Below, one piece after another: positions 7,701 to 15,961 of a stretch of 64,000 nucleotides of DNA. This DNA is from an uncultured Oscillospiraceae bacterium (GTDB lineage Bacteria > Bacillota > Clostridia > Oscillospirales > Acutalibacteraceae). The position numbers were made by a program, and so were the translations under genes. Below the pieces are notes generated by a model, which had not been told where the DNA came from, did not search any database, and saw nothing but the letters and a program-made list of their open reading frames with translations. The stretch is taken from contig CABULH010000004.1 in NCBI GenBank assembly GCA_902492455.1, positions 179,450-243,449 of the forward strand. The letters are read 5' to 3'. Position 1 is the stretch's first letter, and each line of letters opens with the position of its first letter.

Positions 7701-9344
7701 TCAGCTGGTCCTTCTCTCCCCAGAAGTTCCCACGGATTCAACAAATGCCAGCAGAGCGAAGCTGGCCGCCATGCTGGACCCGCCGTTGCTCACCAGCGGA
7801 AAGGTGATCCCTGTCAAGGGCAGCAGATCCACCGATCCGAACAGATTGAGCGCGGCCTGGATCAGCAGCATTCCCGACGCCGCACAGGCCGCGATAGCGT
7901 AATATGCCGAGCGGGCACCAGAAGCGCGGCGCACTGCGTAAATCGCCAGAATCAGCAGACAGGCCACGCAGCACAGCGCCACAATCAGTCCCCATTCCTC
8001 ACAGAGGATGCCGAAAACCAAGTCGGTATCGGCGGCCGCCACCCGGTCCAGATTCCCATTGCCGCCGCCCAGCCCCAGCAAACCGCCGCTGCCGATGGCG
8101 ATCATGGTGCGTGTCTGCTGATAGCCGCTGGTGGCGGCATATTCCCAGGCATGAAGATAACTGGCAAACCGATTGGCAATATAGGGCTTTAAGAAAACCA
8201 CCAGCGGAGCGCCTACGGCCGCTGCGCCCGAGAAAAATGCAATCACCCGCCAGTCTCCAGACCGCATATAAGCAATGATGACCATTCCTACGAAAAAGAC
8301 AACCGCCGTGCCGAAATCCTTGATAATGAAAAGCGGGCCGATACAGGCACAGGAAAAAAGCACAAACAGCACCGTATTGCGGGCGGTCATCAGCCGCTCC
8401 AAAGTGGCACAGCCGGCAAAGACAAAGGCAATTTTCACGAATTCAGAGGGCTGGATGGTAATGAACCCCAGATTGATCCAGTTGCGGGCGCCATACCTGC
8501 TCTCGCCAAACAGCAGGTTCAATGCCAGCAGCAGTATCGCGCACACACCCATGATATAGCGCAGTTTCATCGTTCTATCGATATCCCGCAGGATCAGCTC
8601 CAAAACCCAGAACAGCACCACCCCCAGGATCAAAGCGGCAAACTGCTTCAGCATAGAAGCCGGTACGGCGCTGGCTGCCACACAAAGCCCAAGAGTGGAC
8701 AGAAAAAAAGCCGGCAGAAGCACTCCCAGATTTTCAAAACGCCGCAGGCAAAAACAGGTCCACTCCACCGCTATCAAGCCCAGGAAGCAAACCGGCAGGG
8801 TCCAGGGCAGCGCGTCGATATAATGCAGTGTCAAAGATAAGCATGCCAGCAGCTGAAACAACGTCAACAAAAAAGGACCGGTGAGCGCCCACGGCTTCCG
8901 GCGGGTCTTTCGGCTTTTCTCTTCTGGATAATCGCATTTTTCAGGAAGAACCAGTTTCAGCGACACATCCGCCAAAGTGATGATATCGCCTATAGCCAGC
9001 CGGGTGCTCTTCTCCATCCTCTCGCCGTTGATATACAACCCGCTCTTGGAGCGAATATCACTGATCCGAAATCCCTCTTTATCCCGGGTAAGCACCGCAT
9101 GGCGGCGGGATATCGTAGGCGCTGCTACCTGTACATCGCAGCCGGCGCTGCGCCCAATAGCGCTTTCCGCCGCAAATACCGGATATCGCTGCCCATCCTC
9201 TGCCACCAGCGCCGCCAGAGGCATTGGTTTGCTTTTGTTTTGGAATAGCAGGCGGACGCAGACAGTGAGCAGCCATACAGCGATCACCGGCAACAGCAGG
9301 CGCGCTACCGCATTATAGTATCCCGCCAGGGTTGTCCAATCCAT
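7701..9344 (-). CDS. FtsW/RodA/SpoVE-family glycosyltransferase with N-terminal FHA domain
   Basis: A 547-residue membrane protein. A single N-terminal membrane segment (LLLPVIAVWLLTVCVRLLF) is followed by a forkhead-associated domain at residues about 50-130 (IGRSAGCDV ... ISRRHAVL ... SGLYING), which binds phosphothreonine. A polytopic SEDS domain follows, with GARNWINLGFITIQPSEFVKI and LPLTGITFPLVSNGGSS, both diagnostic of lipid II polymerases. ATG 9344 follows AAGGAGGCGGCGGA; the in-frame ATG at 9362 is less well placed. The partner PBP is directly downstream. The FHA domain suggests control by a Ser/Thr kinase, as in the mycobacterial fha-rodA-pbpA cluster, but no kinase is in this window. 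Confidence 0.92.
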   Translation of the reverse strand: MDWTTLAGYYNAVARLLLPVIAVWLLTVCVRLLFQNKSKPMPLAALVAEDGQRYPVFAAESAIGRSAGCDVQVAAPTISRRHAVLTRDKEGFRISDIRSKSGLYINGERMEKSTRLAIGDIITLADVSLKLVLPEKCDYPEEKSRKTRRKPWALTGPFLLTLFQLLACLSLTLHYIDALPWTLPVCFLGLIAVEWTCFCLRRFENLGVLLPAFFLSTLGLCVAASAVPASMLKQFAALILGVVLFWVLELILRDIDRTMKLRYIMGVCAILLLALNLLFGESRYGARNWINLGFITIQPSEFVKIAFVFAGCATLERLMTARNTVLFVLFSCACIGPLFIIKDFGTAVVFFVGMVIIAYMRSGDWRVIAFFSGAAAVGAPLVVFLKPYIANRFASYLHAWEYAATSGYQQTRTMIAIGSGGLLGLGGGNGNLDRVAAADTDLVFGILCEEWGLIVALCCVACLLILAIYAVRRASGARSAYYAIAACAASGMLLIQAALNLFGSVDLLPLTGITFPLVSNGGSSMAASFALLAFVESVGTSGERRTS

Positions 9345-9468
9345 TCCGCCGCCTCCTTCCATGATGTTTTCCTCATCATAGCACAAAAAAACTGGGGAGA
9401 AAAGGGAAAAAGCAGGATTTTAGGGAATTCTTCATAACCACGTGACTTTGCCCTGACAGAAAAACAAA

Positions 9469-9624
9469 TCAGTATTTCTGACCTTCTCCCCGCTGCATAC
9501 GGTCGTATTTCTCCCGGTCAAAGCTCCCTTCCCGCACAGATTTCCAATACAGGCTCTCCACCTGCCGAAGAATACGGTCAATTTCCACGGAATCCTCTAA
9601 GATCAAACTCTTATCTACAGGCAT
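9469..9624 (-). CDS. Small hypothetical protein, 51 aa
   Basis: ATG at 9624 preceded by GGGAGGGGAG at good spacing; encodes 51 charged, helix-prone residues (DSVEIDRILRQVESLYWKSV). There is no membrane segment or cysteine. It is divergent from the serine recombinase gene, with 131 bp between the starts, and 124 bp upstream of the FtsW/RodA gene on the same strand. I do not recognise a family. It could be a recombinase accessory factor or a host gene. Confidence 0.55.
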   Translation of the reverse strand: MPVDKSLILEDSVEIDRILRQVESLYWKSVREGSFDREKYDRMQRGEGQKY

Positions 9625-9755
9625 GGTACTCCCCTCCCATGAAAAGAGTATATGCTGCGAAGAGCTTGTTCCTTTCCAGCTGCCTGCATTCTCATACGGA
9701 TGGACCTCGAATAAAATGTAACGTATGACACGCATTTGGAATAGGAGGCGGCTCC

Positions 9756-11276
9756 ATGCCGTATTGTATCTATCTGCGGAAATCCCGCGCAGATCTGGAA
9801 CTGGAGGCCAGAGGAGAACTGGAGACCTTGGCCCGCCACGAAAAAGCGCTGCTGGAACTGGCGGAGCGGCAGCATCTGGATGTGGAAAAAATTTATAAAG
9901 AGATCGTCTCCGGGGAAACCATCGCCTCCCGCCCGGAAATGCGGCGGCTGCTGGAGGAGGTGGAGAACGGACAATGGGACGGCGTGCTGGTAATGGAAAT
10001 CGAGCGTCTGGCACGAGGCGATCCCATCGATCAAGGGGTGGTGGCCCGTACCTTCAAAAACGCCGGCACCAGAATCATCACCCCGATGAAAACCTACGAC
10101 CCGGACAACGAATTCGACGAGGAATATTTCGAATTCGGCCTGTTCATGAGCCGGCGAGAGTACAAGACCATCAACCGCCGAATACAGCGGGGCCGGCTGC
10201 AATCCGCCAGGGAAGGAAAATTTCTCGGCTCCACCCCGCCTTTCGGCTATGACAAAGTACCCCTCACCGCTGACAAAGGATATACCTTGCATCCAAACGC
10301 GGAAGCGGACGCCGTCAGAACCATCTTTCAGCTGTATCTCCAAGGAAACGGCTGCTCGGTGATCGCCCGCAGACTGGATTATCTGCATATTCCCACCCGC
10401 AGCGGCAGCGCCTGGTCCAAGGCCACCATTCGGGATATACTGCGCAATCCGGTATATATGGGTAAAATTCGCTGGTCTTACCGGGTGCCGGACCGCTCCG
10501 GCCGGGGAGGACGAACCATCAACGAGAATTGCATTTTGGTGGATGGTCTGCATCCGCCGCTGGTGGAAAAAGACATTTTTCAAAAGGTCCAGCTGCTCCT
10601 GAACACGGCGGCAGGTCTTCCGGTGAAAAAGGAATACCGGCTGCAAAACGCCCTGGCCGGGCTGGGATACTGCCGGCAATGCGGACATACATTGACCCGG
10701 CTCGGTCCCAACAAGCACTGTCCTTATGAGACCCTTCGCTGCAGCAACCCGGCCTGCCCCACCGTGTCCGCTCCGCTGGAACTGGTGGAGCGGGAGGTGA
10801 TCCGGCAGCTGGACGAACATACCGGCCGTTATCGTATCTCGCTGGACAGAATTCCGCAAGATAATTGCCCGGATCATACCTTGCTGTCTTCCCTTGCCGG
10901 CCTGCAGGCTGATATCGTCAAGACGGAAAAGCAGCTGACGGCGGCCTTTGATCTGCTGGAACAAGGCGTATACACCCAGGACCAGTTCCGCCAACGGCAT
11001 TCGCTGCTGAACGAAAAGCTGTCGGAGCTGCGCGACGCCTATGCCGGCCTGCAAAAGGAGGCGGAAGAGAAGCAAAAGCGTGACTCTGATCAAACAGAAC
11101 CGCCCAGGCTGGAGAGGATTCTGGACGGATATTTCGCCATTCAGGACAGCGGTATCCGCAACGAAATCCTGCGCAGTATCCTGGTTAAGTTTGACTATGA
11201 AAAAAGTGTGCCCAACCGCCGCGGCGGCCGGAACAACTGTAATTTCACGGTAACCATCTATCCCCGGCTGCCCTAA
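9756..11276 (+). CDS. Large serine recombinase (site-specific integrase/resolvase)
   Basis: A 506-residue recombinase. The N-terminal resolvase domain starts YLRKSRAD with the nucleophilic serine at residue 10 and includes MEIERLARG and an invariant-looking R in MSRREYKTINRRI. The recombinase domain (PPFGYDK ... AVRTIFQLYL ... ILRNPVYMGKIRW) and a zinc beta-ribbon (CRQCG ... CSNPAC) follow, with a coiled-coil at about 390-450. This is the architecture of phage and ICE integrases. The start has AGGAGG upstream. The gene stops one base into the ATG of a GH18 fragment, so it probably sits beside an attachment site. No other phage or ICE genes are nearby, suggesting a remnant or domesticated recombinase. 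Confidence 0.93.
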   Translation: MPYCIYLRKSRADLELEARGELETLARHEKALLELAERQHLDVEKIYKEIVSGETIASRPEMRRLLEEVENGQWDGVLVMEIERLARGDPIDQGVVARTFKNAGTRIITPMKTYDPDNEFDEEYFEFGLFMSRREYKTINRRIQRGRLQSAREGKFLGSTPPFGYDKVPLTADKGYTLHPNAEADAVRTIFQLYLQGNGCSVIARRLDYLHIPTRSGSAWSKATIRDILRNPVYMGKIRWSYRVPDRSGRGGRTINENCILVDGLHPPLVEKDIFQKVQLLLNTAAGLPVKKEYRLQNALAGLGYCRQCGHTLTRLGPNKHCPYETLRCSNPACPTVSAPLELVEREVIRQLDEHTGRYRISLDRIPQDNCPDHTLLSSLAGLQADIVKTEKQLTAAFDLLEQGVYTQDQFRQRHSLLNEKLSELRDAYAGLQKEAEEKQKRDSDQTEPPRLERILDGYFAIQDSGIRNEILRSILVKFDYEKSVPNRRGGRNNCNFTVTIYPRLP

Positions 11277-11749
11277 TGTCCCATCATATAGCGCCGCCTA
11301 TATCCCGACGGCCGTATACGTATGGCCCCCCTATGGCCGTTGCTCCGCTCAACAAAGTTCAAGAGGTCTTGAACTACGCCGTTACCCAAATCGACCGCAA
11401 CAAAATTTTCATGGGTATACCCAACTACGGCTACAACTGGACCCTTCCCTTTGTGCAGGGGACCTCACAGGCCCAATCCCTTTCCAATGTGCAGGCGGTG
11501 GAACTGGCTGGTGATGTAGGCGCCTATATTCAATACGATCCGGTCGCCCAAGCGCCTCATTTCAATTACTTCGACAACCAATGGCGGGAGCACGAGGTTT
11601 GGTTTGAGGACGCCCGCAGTATTCGGGCCAAGCTGGATATGGTACCTCTTTACGGTCTGCAGGGGGTCAGCTATTGGAACATCATGCGCTATTTCCCCCA
11701 AAACTGGCTGGTACTCAATTCTTTGTATAATATCCGGCGGGTTCTGTAA
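11276..11749 (+). pseudogene. 3' fragment of a GH18 spore-cortex/peptidoglycan hydrolase (YaaH/SleL-like)
   Basis: From residue 14 (base 11315) the 157-codon frame reads like the C-terminal half of a LysM-GH18 YaaH/SleL-type enzyme: YTYGPPMAVAPLNKV, IFMGIPNYGYNWTLPF, GLQGVSYWNIMRYFPQNW. The first 13 residues (MSHHIAPPISRR) do not match, and the upstream barrel, LysM domains and catalytic DxxDxDxE motif are absent. The gene therefore appears decapitated at about 11310, exactly where the serine recombinase ends. No ribosome binding site precedes it. The missing 5' half is not seen in the window. Confidence 0.8.
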
Positions 11750-11762
11750 TTCCCTCTGTCAT

Positions 11763-11808
11763 AAAAAGCCAAGGGCGGCCCCGAATACCGGGCCGCCCTT
11801 GGCTTTTT
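11763..11808. terminator. Bidirectional terminator between GH18 fragment and MATE gene
   Basis: A 19-bp perfect stem (11763-11781 with 11790-11808), GC-rich in its core, is flanked by A5 and T5 so it can act on both strands of the convergent pair. Confidence 0.85.
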
Positions 11809-13159
11809 ATCGAGTGACGTTCCGCAGCCATTTTCGGCTTCGGTATCGCCACATTGTCAGCGGCAGCTTGATGATTTCGTCACTCATCAGCACCACATAA
11901 ACCAGGGGCACGCTCCACTTCAGCCAAAAGGCGCAGATCGCGCTGATCAGGATGGAGCAACCCCACATAGTGGATACATCCAATGCCAAGCCGAAGCGTG
12001 TATCGCCGCCCGCTCGGAAAATTCCCACCACCATGGTGGTGTTGAAGGCCTGGGCAACAACGAAATAGGCCATAACCAGCATCATTACGGTCAAGTAGCC
12101 CTCCGCCTCCGCGGACAGGTTCAAGATGGATTTGGCCACAGGCCCCACCGCCAGCACCACCGCTGCGCCCATTACGCCGGCGGCCAGAGTGAGCCTGATA
12201 AACCGCCGGGAATAATCCAGCGCTCTGTCCTCGTTACTCTCTCCGATGGCCTTGCCGATCATGATAGCCGCCGCATTGGCAATGCCGAAGGTGACGACAG
12301 TAGCCATCTGCCGGGTCACCTGCGCCACTGAATTAGCCGATACCGCCGCTTTACCTAAATGTCCGATAATTACAGCGTTCATGGAGGTTCCCAATCCCCA
12401 CATCAGTTCATTGGCAATCACCGGCAACGCAAAGCGAAGAAAATCCCGGAACAGAAGGCGGTCGCGGACAAAAACATCCCGCAGGCGCCATCGAACCACC
12501 TGGCAGCGGCGGGAATAAATAAAGACAATCAGCAGTTCCACCCCACGGGCGGTCAGCGTGGCCAGAGCCGCGCCGCGAATTCCCATGGCCGGCAGCCCCA
12601 GCAGGCCGAAAATGAAAACGGCATTCAGCAGCACATTGGTAATCAGAGATACCAAATACACCACCGTGGAGATCACCACCCTCTCCACGCTGCGCATGAT
12701 ATTAAGGTAGATCATGGTAAAAGACATGAACAGATAGGAGAGGCAGACGATCCGCAGATAATCCGCTCCCTCACGGATCACATCGGCGTCCGGGGAGAAA
12801 ATGCGCATCACCTGTTCCGGGAGAAGGGCTATCGTCAAAGTGAATAGCAGCGCTGCAATCAGCGAAAAACGCAGGCTGATCCCCATTACCTTTTCGATGG
12901 TGCGTGTATCCCCCTTACCCCAATATTGCGCCGTCAGCACAGCCGCGCCAGAGGTAAGGCCGAAAAATATCAGCGTTAAGATAAACTGCACCTGACCGGC
13001 CAGAGAAGAAGCGGAAAGCACCGTCTCGCCTACGTTTCCCAGCATGATGACATCGGCAGAGGTGACCGCAACATTGATTAAATTCTGCAGCGCCATAGGG
13101 ACCACCAAAGCGAATACCGCCCGGTTGAAATTTCTTTTTTCCGTGTTTTGCACCGTCAT
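11807..13159 (-). CDS. MATE-family multidrug/Na+ antiporter
   Basis: A 450-residue, 12-segment membrane protein of the MATE (DinF/NorM) family. The opening VFALVVPMALQNLINVAVTSADVIMLGNVG and the duplicated second-half opening FALPVIANELMWGLGTSMNAVIIGHLG are the classic family repeats. It probably exports cationic compounds against a Na+ or H+ gradient. The ATG at 13159 is chosen because the protein then starts just before the first repeat; its ribosome binding site (AAAGTGGG) is modest. The upstream frame to 13231 has no family similarity. It is a single-gene unit; substrate unknown. Confidence 0.92.
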   Translation of the reverse strand: MTVQNTEKRNFNRAVFALVVPMALQNLINVAVTSADVIMLGNVGETVLSASSLAGQVQFILTLIFFGLTSGAAVLTAQYWGKGDTRTIEKVMGISLRFSLIAALLFTLTIALLPEQVMRIFSPDADVIREGADYLRIVCLSYLFMSFTMIYLNIMRSVERVVISTVVYLVSLITNVLLNAVFIFGLLGLPAMGIRGAALATLTARGVELLIVFIYSRRCQVVRWRLRDVFVRDRLLFRDFLRFALPVIANELMWGLGTSMNAVIIGHLGKAAVSANSVAQVTRQMATVVTFGIANAAAIMIGKAIGESNEDRALDYSRRFIRLTLAAGVMGAAVVLAVGPVAKSILNLSAEAEGYLTVMMLVMAYFVVAQAFNTTMVVGIFRAGGDTRFGLALDVSTMWGCSILISAICAFWLKWSVPLVYVVLMSDEIIKLPLTMWRYRSRKWLRNVTR

Positions 13160-13266
13160 CCCACTTTCGACTGATACTGAAAAACAACGCCTCCAGTATA
13201 TCGGAAGGAAAGGGTTTCGTCCAGTCCTCATTCATAATTTTAAAAATTCATATGCGAAATTATGAA

Positions 13267-13302
13267 AAAAATGCGCCTCGCTGTACAGCGAGGCGCATTT
13301 TT
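13267..13302 (-). terminator. Terminator downstream of the Gln/Asn-rich gene
   Basis: A perfect 18-bp palindrome arm with an A5/T5 border, 23 bp past the stop of the small gene. It could work on both strands. Confidence 0.75.
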
Positions 13303-13324
13303 CCGGTCAGTCCGTTTGGGAGAA

Positions 13325-13480
13325 TCAGAAGTTTTCCTGATTCTGATTTCTCTTGTTCTGATTCTGCTGGTTTTTCTTGTTCTGATTCTGCTGCTGTTTT
13401 TTGTTCTGGTTCTGATTGTTCTGCTGGTTCTGATTCTGGTTCTGGTTATTCTGCTGATTCTGGTTCTCCTGATAAGCCAT
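13325..13480 (-). CDS. Small Gln/Asn-rich protein, 51 aa
   Basis: ATG 13480 preceded by GGAGGGTTAAGTA and ending in TGA at 13325; a terminator follows. About three quarters of the residues are Q or N, in repeating NQ units with a few lysines (MAYQENQNQQNN ... KRNQNQENF). There is no cysteine, signal peptide or membrane segment. The strong ribosome binding site, clean stop and dedicated terminator argue for a real gene rather than a low-complexity tract. The composition recalls Q/N-rich gamma-type small acid-soluble spore proteins, but the SASP motif is not visible, so this is only a suggestion. Confidence 0.7.
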   Translation of the reverse strand: MAYQENQNQQNNQNQNQNQQNNQNQNKKQQQNQNKKNQQNQNKRNQNQENF

Positions 13481-13679
13481 TACTTAACCCTCCATACGCC
13501 TGAGCGTTTAGTCGGCGAAAAGCACGATACGGTTTCCCGCCGTCCTTATTTTTACACCGTCCTAACTATTTATACTGATCTTTTACTGGATATCTCTTCC
13601 TGACAATAGAATACGCCTTTAAATCCGCGTTTCATTGTAGTGCTGACACTAAATTAACAAAAAAGCACAATACTTTCTG
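13481..13679. other. Gene-free stretch between Q/N-rich gene and AraC promoter
   Basis: Apart from the ribosome binding site of the Q/N-rich gene near 13485-13493, I see no convincing gene, promoter or structured element here. The promoter for the Q/N-rich gene was not identified with confidence. Confidence 0.4.
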
Positions 13680-13708
13680 TTGATTCGGTGAAATTGTTGT
13701 TGTATAAT
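13680..13708 (+). promoter_or_regulatory. Promoter of the AraC-family regulator gene
   Basis: TTGATT (13680-13685), 17-bp spacer, TATAAT (13703-13708), giving an about 160-nt untranslated leader. Confidence 0.75.
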
Positions 13709-13874
13709 AGTTCAAGAAATATTCGCGAGAATCGCAGCAGCGCTGCCGCCGGTTCGCACAAGCTATCTTCGAATCTTCGACAATATTCGCCCCTTCGGAT
13801 CCTATCAAAACCAAACATCGATTGATTCTCCAATTCAAGAAATTTCGGTATCACCCGCGAGAGGAGCGGTCAAA

Positions 13875-14852
13875 ATGGAACAAAACCCGTGCGGATACTT
13901 TACCCCTATTCACTCATCTCCGCCCCCAATTCATCTTACCGAGGAAGAAAAAATTCCCGACGAACTGCCAATATGCGAATGGATGATTCGGGACCGCAGC
14001 GGTGTCACCCTCATCAGCATGGGCAATCATATCATCGAGGGGCCGGATGTGGCACAGATGCACACCCATCATGCCTTGGAAATCTCCTGCGTCCCTTCCG
14101 GCAGCGGCACCTATCATGTGGATGATCGATATTATCCCATTACCGCAGGAGATGTTTTTATTCTCAACAACACGGAACATCATGGGCTGGTTCTCAAGGA
14201 AGGGGAACACATCAACAATCAGGTGATCCATTTTGATCCATCTTTCATTTGGAACTCCCTGTCTAATTCCATGGATTATAATTTTCTGTTGATCTTTTTC
14301 GAGCGCGGCGAAAATTTTTCCAACCGCCTGGATCGGAACAATCCTGCTACCAAGCGGATTTTTCATCTGATGCAGGAAATCCTCCATGAGTTTATCCATC
14401 AGCAGCCCTGTTATGAATTGATTGTCAAAATCAAACTGCAGACGATCTTCACCGAGATCATCCGCAACTATGACTATATTGACACTTCCAAGGTGATCAA
14501 ACCACTGCATGAAAGTGATATTGTTCAGCTTAACACCGTGCTGCAGTATATCGACGAACACCTGGATGGAGAGATACGTCTGGCCCAGCTGGCATCCATC
14601 GCCCATGTCAGTCCCGCATACTTTTCCACCTTGTTTAAGCGATTCAACGGTCTTTCTCCGGTGGAATATATCGTCCACAAGCGGGTGCAGCGGGCCATTG
14701 AAATGATCCGCAGTTCCAACGCCAGCCTCACCAGCATCGCCATGTCCTGCGGATTCAACAACAGCACCAATTTTTACAAAGCCTTCCGTAAGGTCACCGG
14801 CCGCACCCCTGTTTCCTATCGGCAAGCGGAAGATTCGAAAAAGGAAGGTTAA
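13875..14852 (+). CDS. AraC-family transcriptional regulator with cupin sensor domain
   Basis: A 325-residue regulator. Residues about 50-140 form a cupin sensor (HTHHALEISCV ... GSGTYHVDDRYYPITAGDVFI). The last 100 residues are the two-helix-turn-helix AraC/XylS DNA-binding domain (LAQLASIAHVSPAYFSTLFKR ... IAMSCGFNNSTNFYKAFRKVTGRTPVSYR). Start ATG with GAGAGGAG upstream. The gene lies 112 bp before a sugar isomerase/dehydrogenase/ThuA cluster on the same strand, which it most likely activates in response to a sugar or glycoside. No operator was identified. Confidence 0.9.
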   Translation: MEQNPCGYFTPIHSSPPPIHLTEEEKIPDELPICEWMIRDRSGVTLISMGNHIIEGPDVAQMHTHHALEISCVPSGSGTYHVDDRYYPITAGDVFILNNTEHHGLVLKEGEHINNQVIHFDPSFIWNSLSNSMDYNFLLIFFERGENFSNRLDRNNPATKRIFHLMQEILHEFIHQQPCYELIVKIKLQTIFTEIIRNYDYIDTSKVIKPLHESDIVQLNTVLQYIDEHLDGEIRLAQLASIAHVSPAYFSTLFKRFNGLSPVEYIVHKRVQRAIEMIRSSNASLTSIAMSCGFNNSTNFYKAFRKVTGRTPVSYRQAEDSKKEG

Positions 14853-14964
14853 ACCGCCCAGTTAAAAATAGTTGAACAAATTCGTGACAATAGTTGCTGA
14901 AATTTCCTTGCTGAGAGGTATAATTGAGATTAGAAACATATTATCGGAGAGGATGAAAAAGATT

Positions 14965-15930
14965 ATGAAATTGAGTGTTTTGACGGTTCCGCTGCAGGGA
15001 ATGCCTGCGGAGCAGGCTTTCGCTTATCTGCACGATCTGGGTGTTCAGGCGGTTGAGCTGGGTACCGGAGGCTACACCAACGACAATCATCTGAAGCCGG
15101 CGGTTTATTTGGCCGGAGATGATAAAATCGACGAAATGAAAGCCCTTCTTCAAAAATATAATCTGGAGATTTCAGCGCTTTCCTGTCACGGAAACCCTGT
15201 CCACCCCAACAAAACCCTGGCGGAAGAGTTTCATCAGGTTTTTGTAGACACCTGCAAACTGGCTCAGAAGCTGGGTGTTGAAACGGTGGTCACATTTTCC
15301 GGCTGTCCCGGCGACTGCCCCGAATCTCAGCGTCCCAATTGGGTCACCTGCTCCTGGCCTAACGAATACATGGAAATACTGGACTGGCAATGGAACGAAG
15401 TGCTGATCCCCTACTGGAAGAAAGCGGCGGAAATCGCTAAATCCTACGGCGTGAAAAAGATCGCCTTTGAGATGCATCCCGGATTCTGCGTCTACAACCC
15501 CGCCACCCTGCTGAAACTGCGGGCTGCCGTGGGTGACATCATCGGCGCCAATTTTGATCCCAGTCACCTGATCTGGCAGGGGATGGATCCGGTGGCCGCT
15601 CTGCGGGAACTGGGCAATGCGGTTTATCACTTCCATGCCAAGGACACCAAAGTGGATCCCTACAATAAAGCCAAAAACGGCGTGCTGGATACCGGCTCTT
15701 ATGAAGATATGCTGCAGCGCAGCTGGGTTTTCCGCACCATTGGCTACGGTTCCGATTTGAGCATGTGGAAGGACATGATCTCCACTCTGCGGATGATCGG
15801 CTATGATGGCGCGGTGAGCATTGAACACGAGGACGGCCTTATGTCCATTAAAGAAGGACTGGAAAAAGCGGTGGCCTTCCTTAAAGACATTATGATTAAG
15901 GAACAGCCCGACGCTATGTGGTGGGCCTGA
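14965..15930 (+). CDS. Sugar phosphate isomerase/epimerase-type TIM-barrel protein
   Basis: A 321-residue xylose-isomerase-like TIM barrel (AP-endonuclease-2 fold). The metal-binding residues sit at the usual strand ends: IAFEMHPGF (Glu), NFDPSHLIWQGMDP (Asp, His), YHFHAKDTK (His) and VSIEHED (Glu/His). ATG 14965 is used because GGAGAGG lies 12 bases upstream and the protein then begins MKLSVLTVPL, the first barrel strand; the ATG at 14953 touches the ribosome binding site. A TATAAT at 14919-14924 may be part of a promoter. It is paired with a Gfo/Idh/MocA dehydrogenase 31 bp downstream. The substrate cannot be named from sequence. Confidence 0.85.
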   Translation: MKLSVLTVPLQGMPAEQAFAYLHDLGVQAVELGTGGYTNDNHLKPAVYLAGDDKIDEMKALLQKYNLEISALSCHGNPVHPNKTLAEEFHQVFVDTCKLAQKLGVETVVTFSGCPGDCPESQRPNWVTCSWPNEYMEILDWQWNEVLIPYWKKAAEIAKSYGVKKIAFEMHPGFCVYNPATLLKLRAAVGDIIGANFDPSHLIWQGMDPVAALRELGNAVYHFHAKDTKVDPYNKAKNGVLDTGSYEDMLQRSWVFRTIGYGSDLSMWKDMISTLRMIGYDGAVSIEHEDGLMSIKEGLEKAVAFLKDIMIKEQPDAMWWA

Positions 15931-15961
15931 GCATCAGAAATTGTGGAAGGGTATGACGGCA

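Noticed and set aside
9615..11093. Long minus-strand reading frame (492 codons) opposite the serine recombinase
   Set aside because: The plus-strand frame encodes a full recombinase with all motifs; the opposite frame is a codon-bias shadow.
13321..13480. Repeated TTCTGATTC-type units considered as a CRISPR or tandem DNA repeat
   Set aside because: The unit is irregular and in frame with start, stop and ribosome binding site, so it is coding for Q/N repeats.
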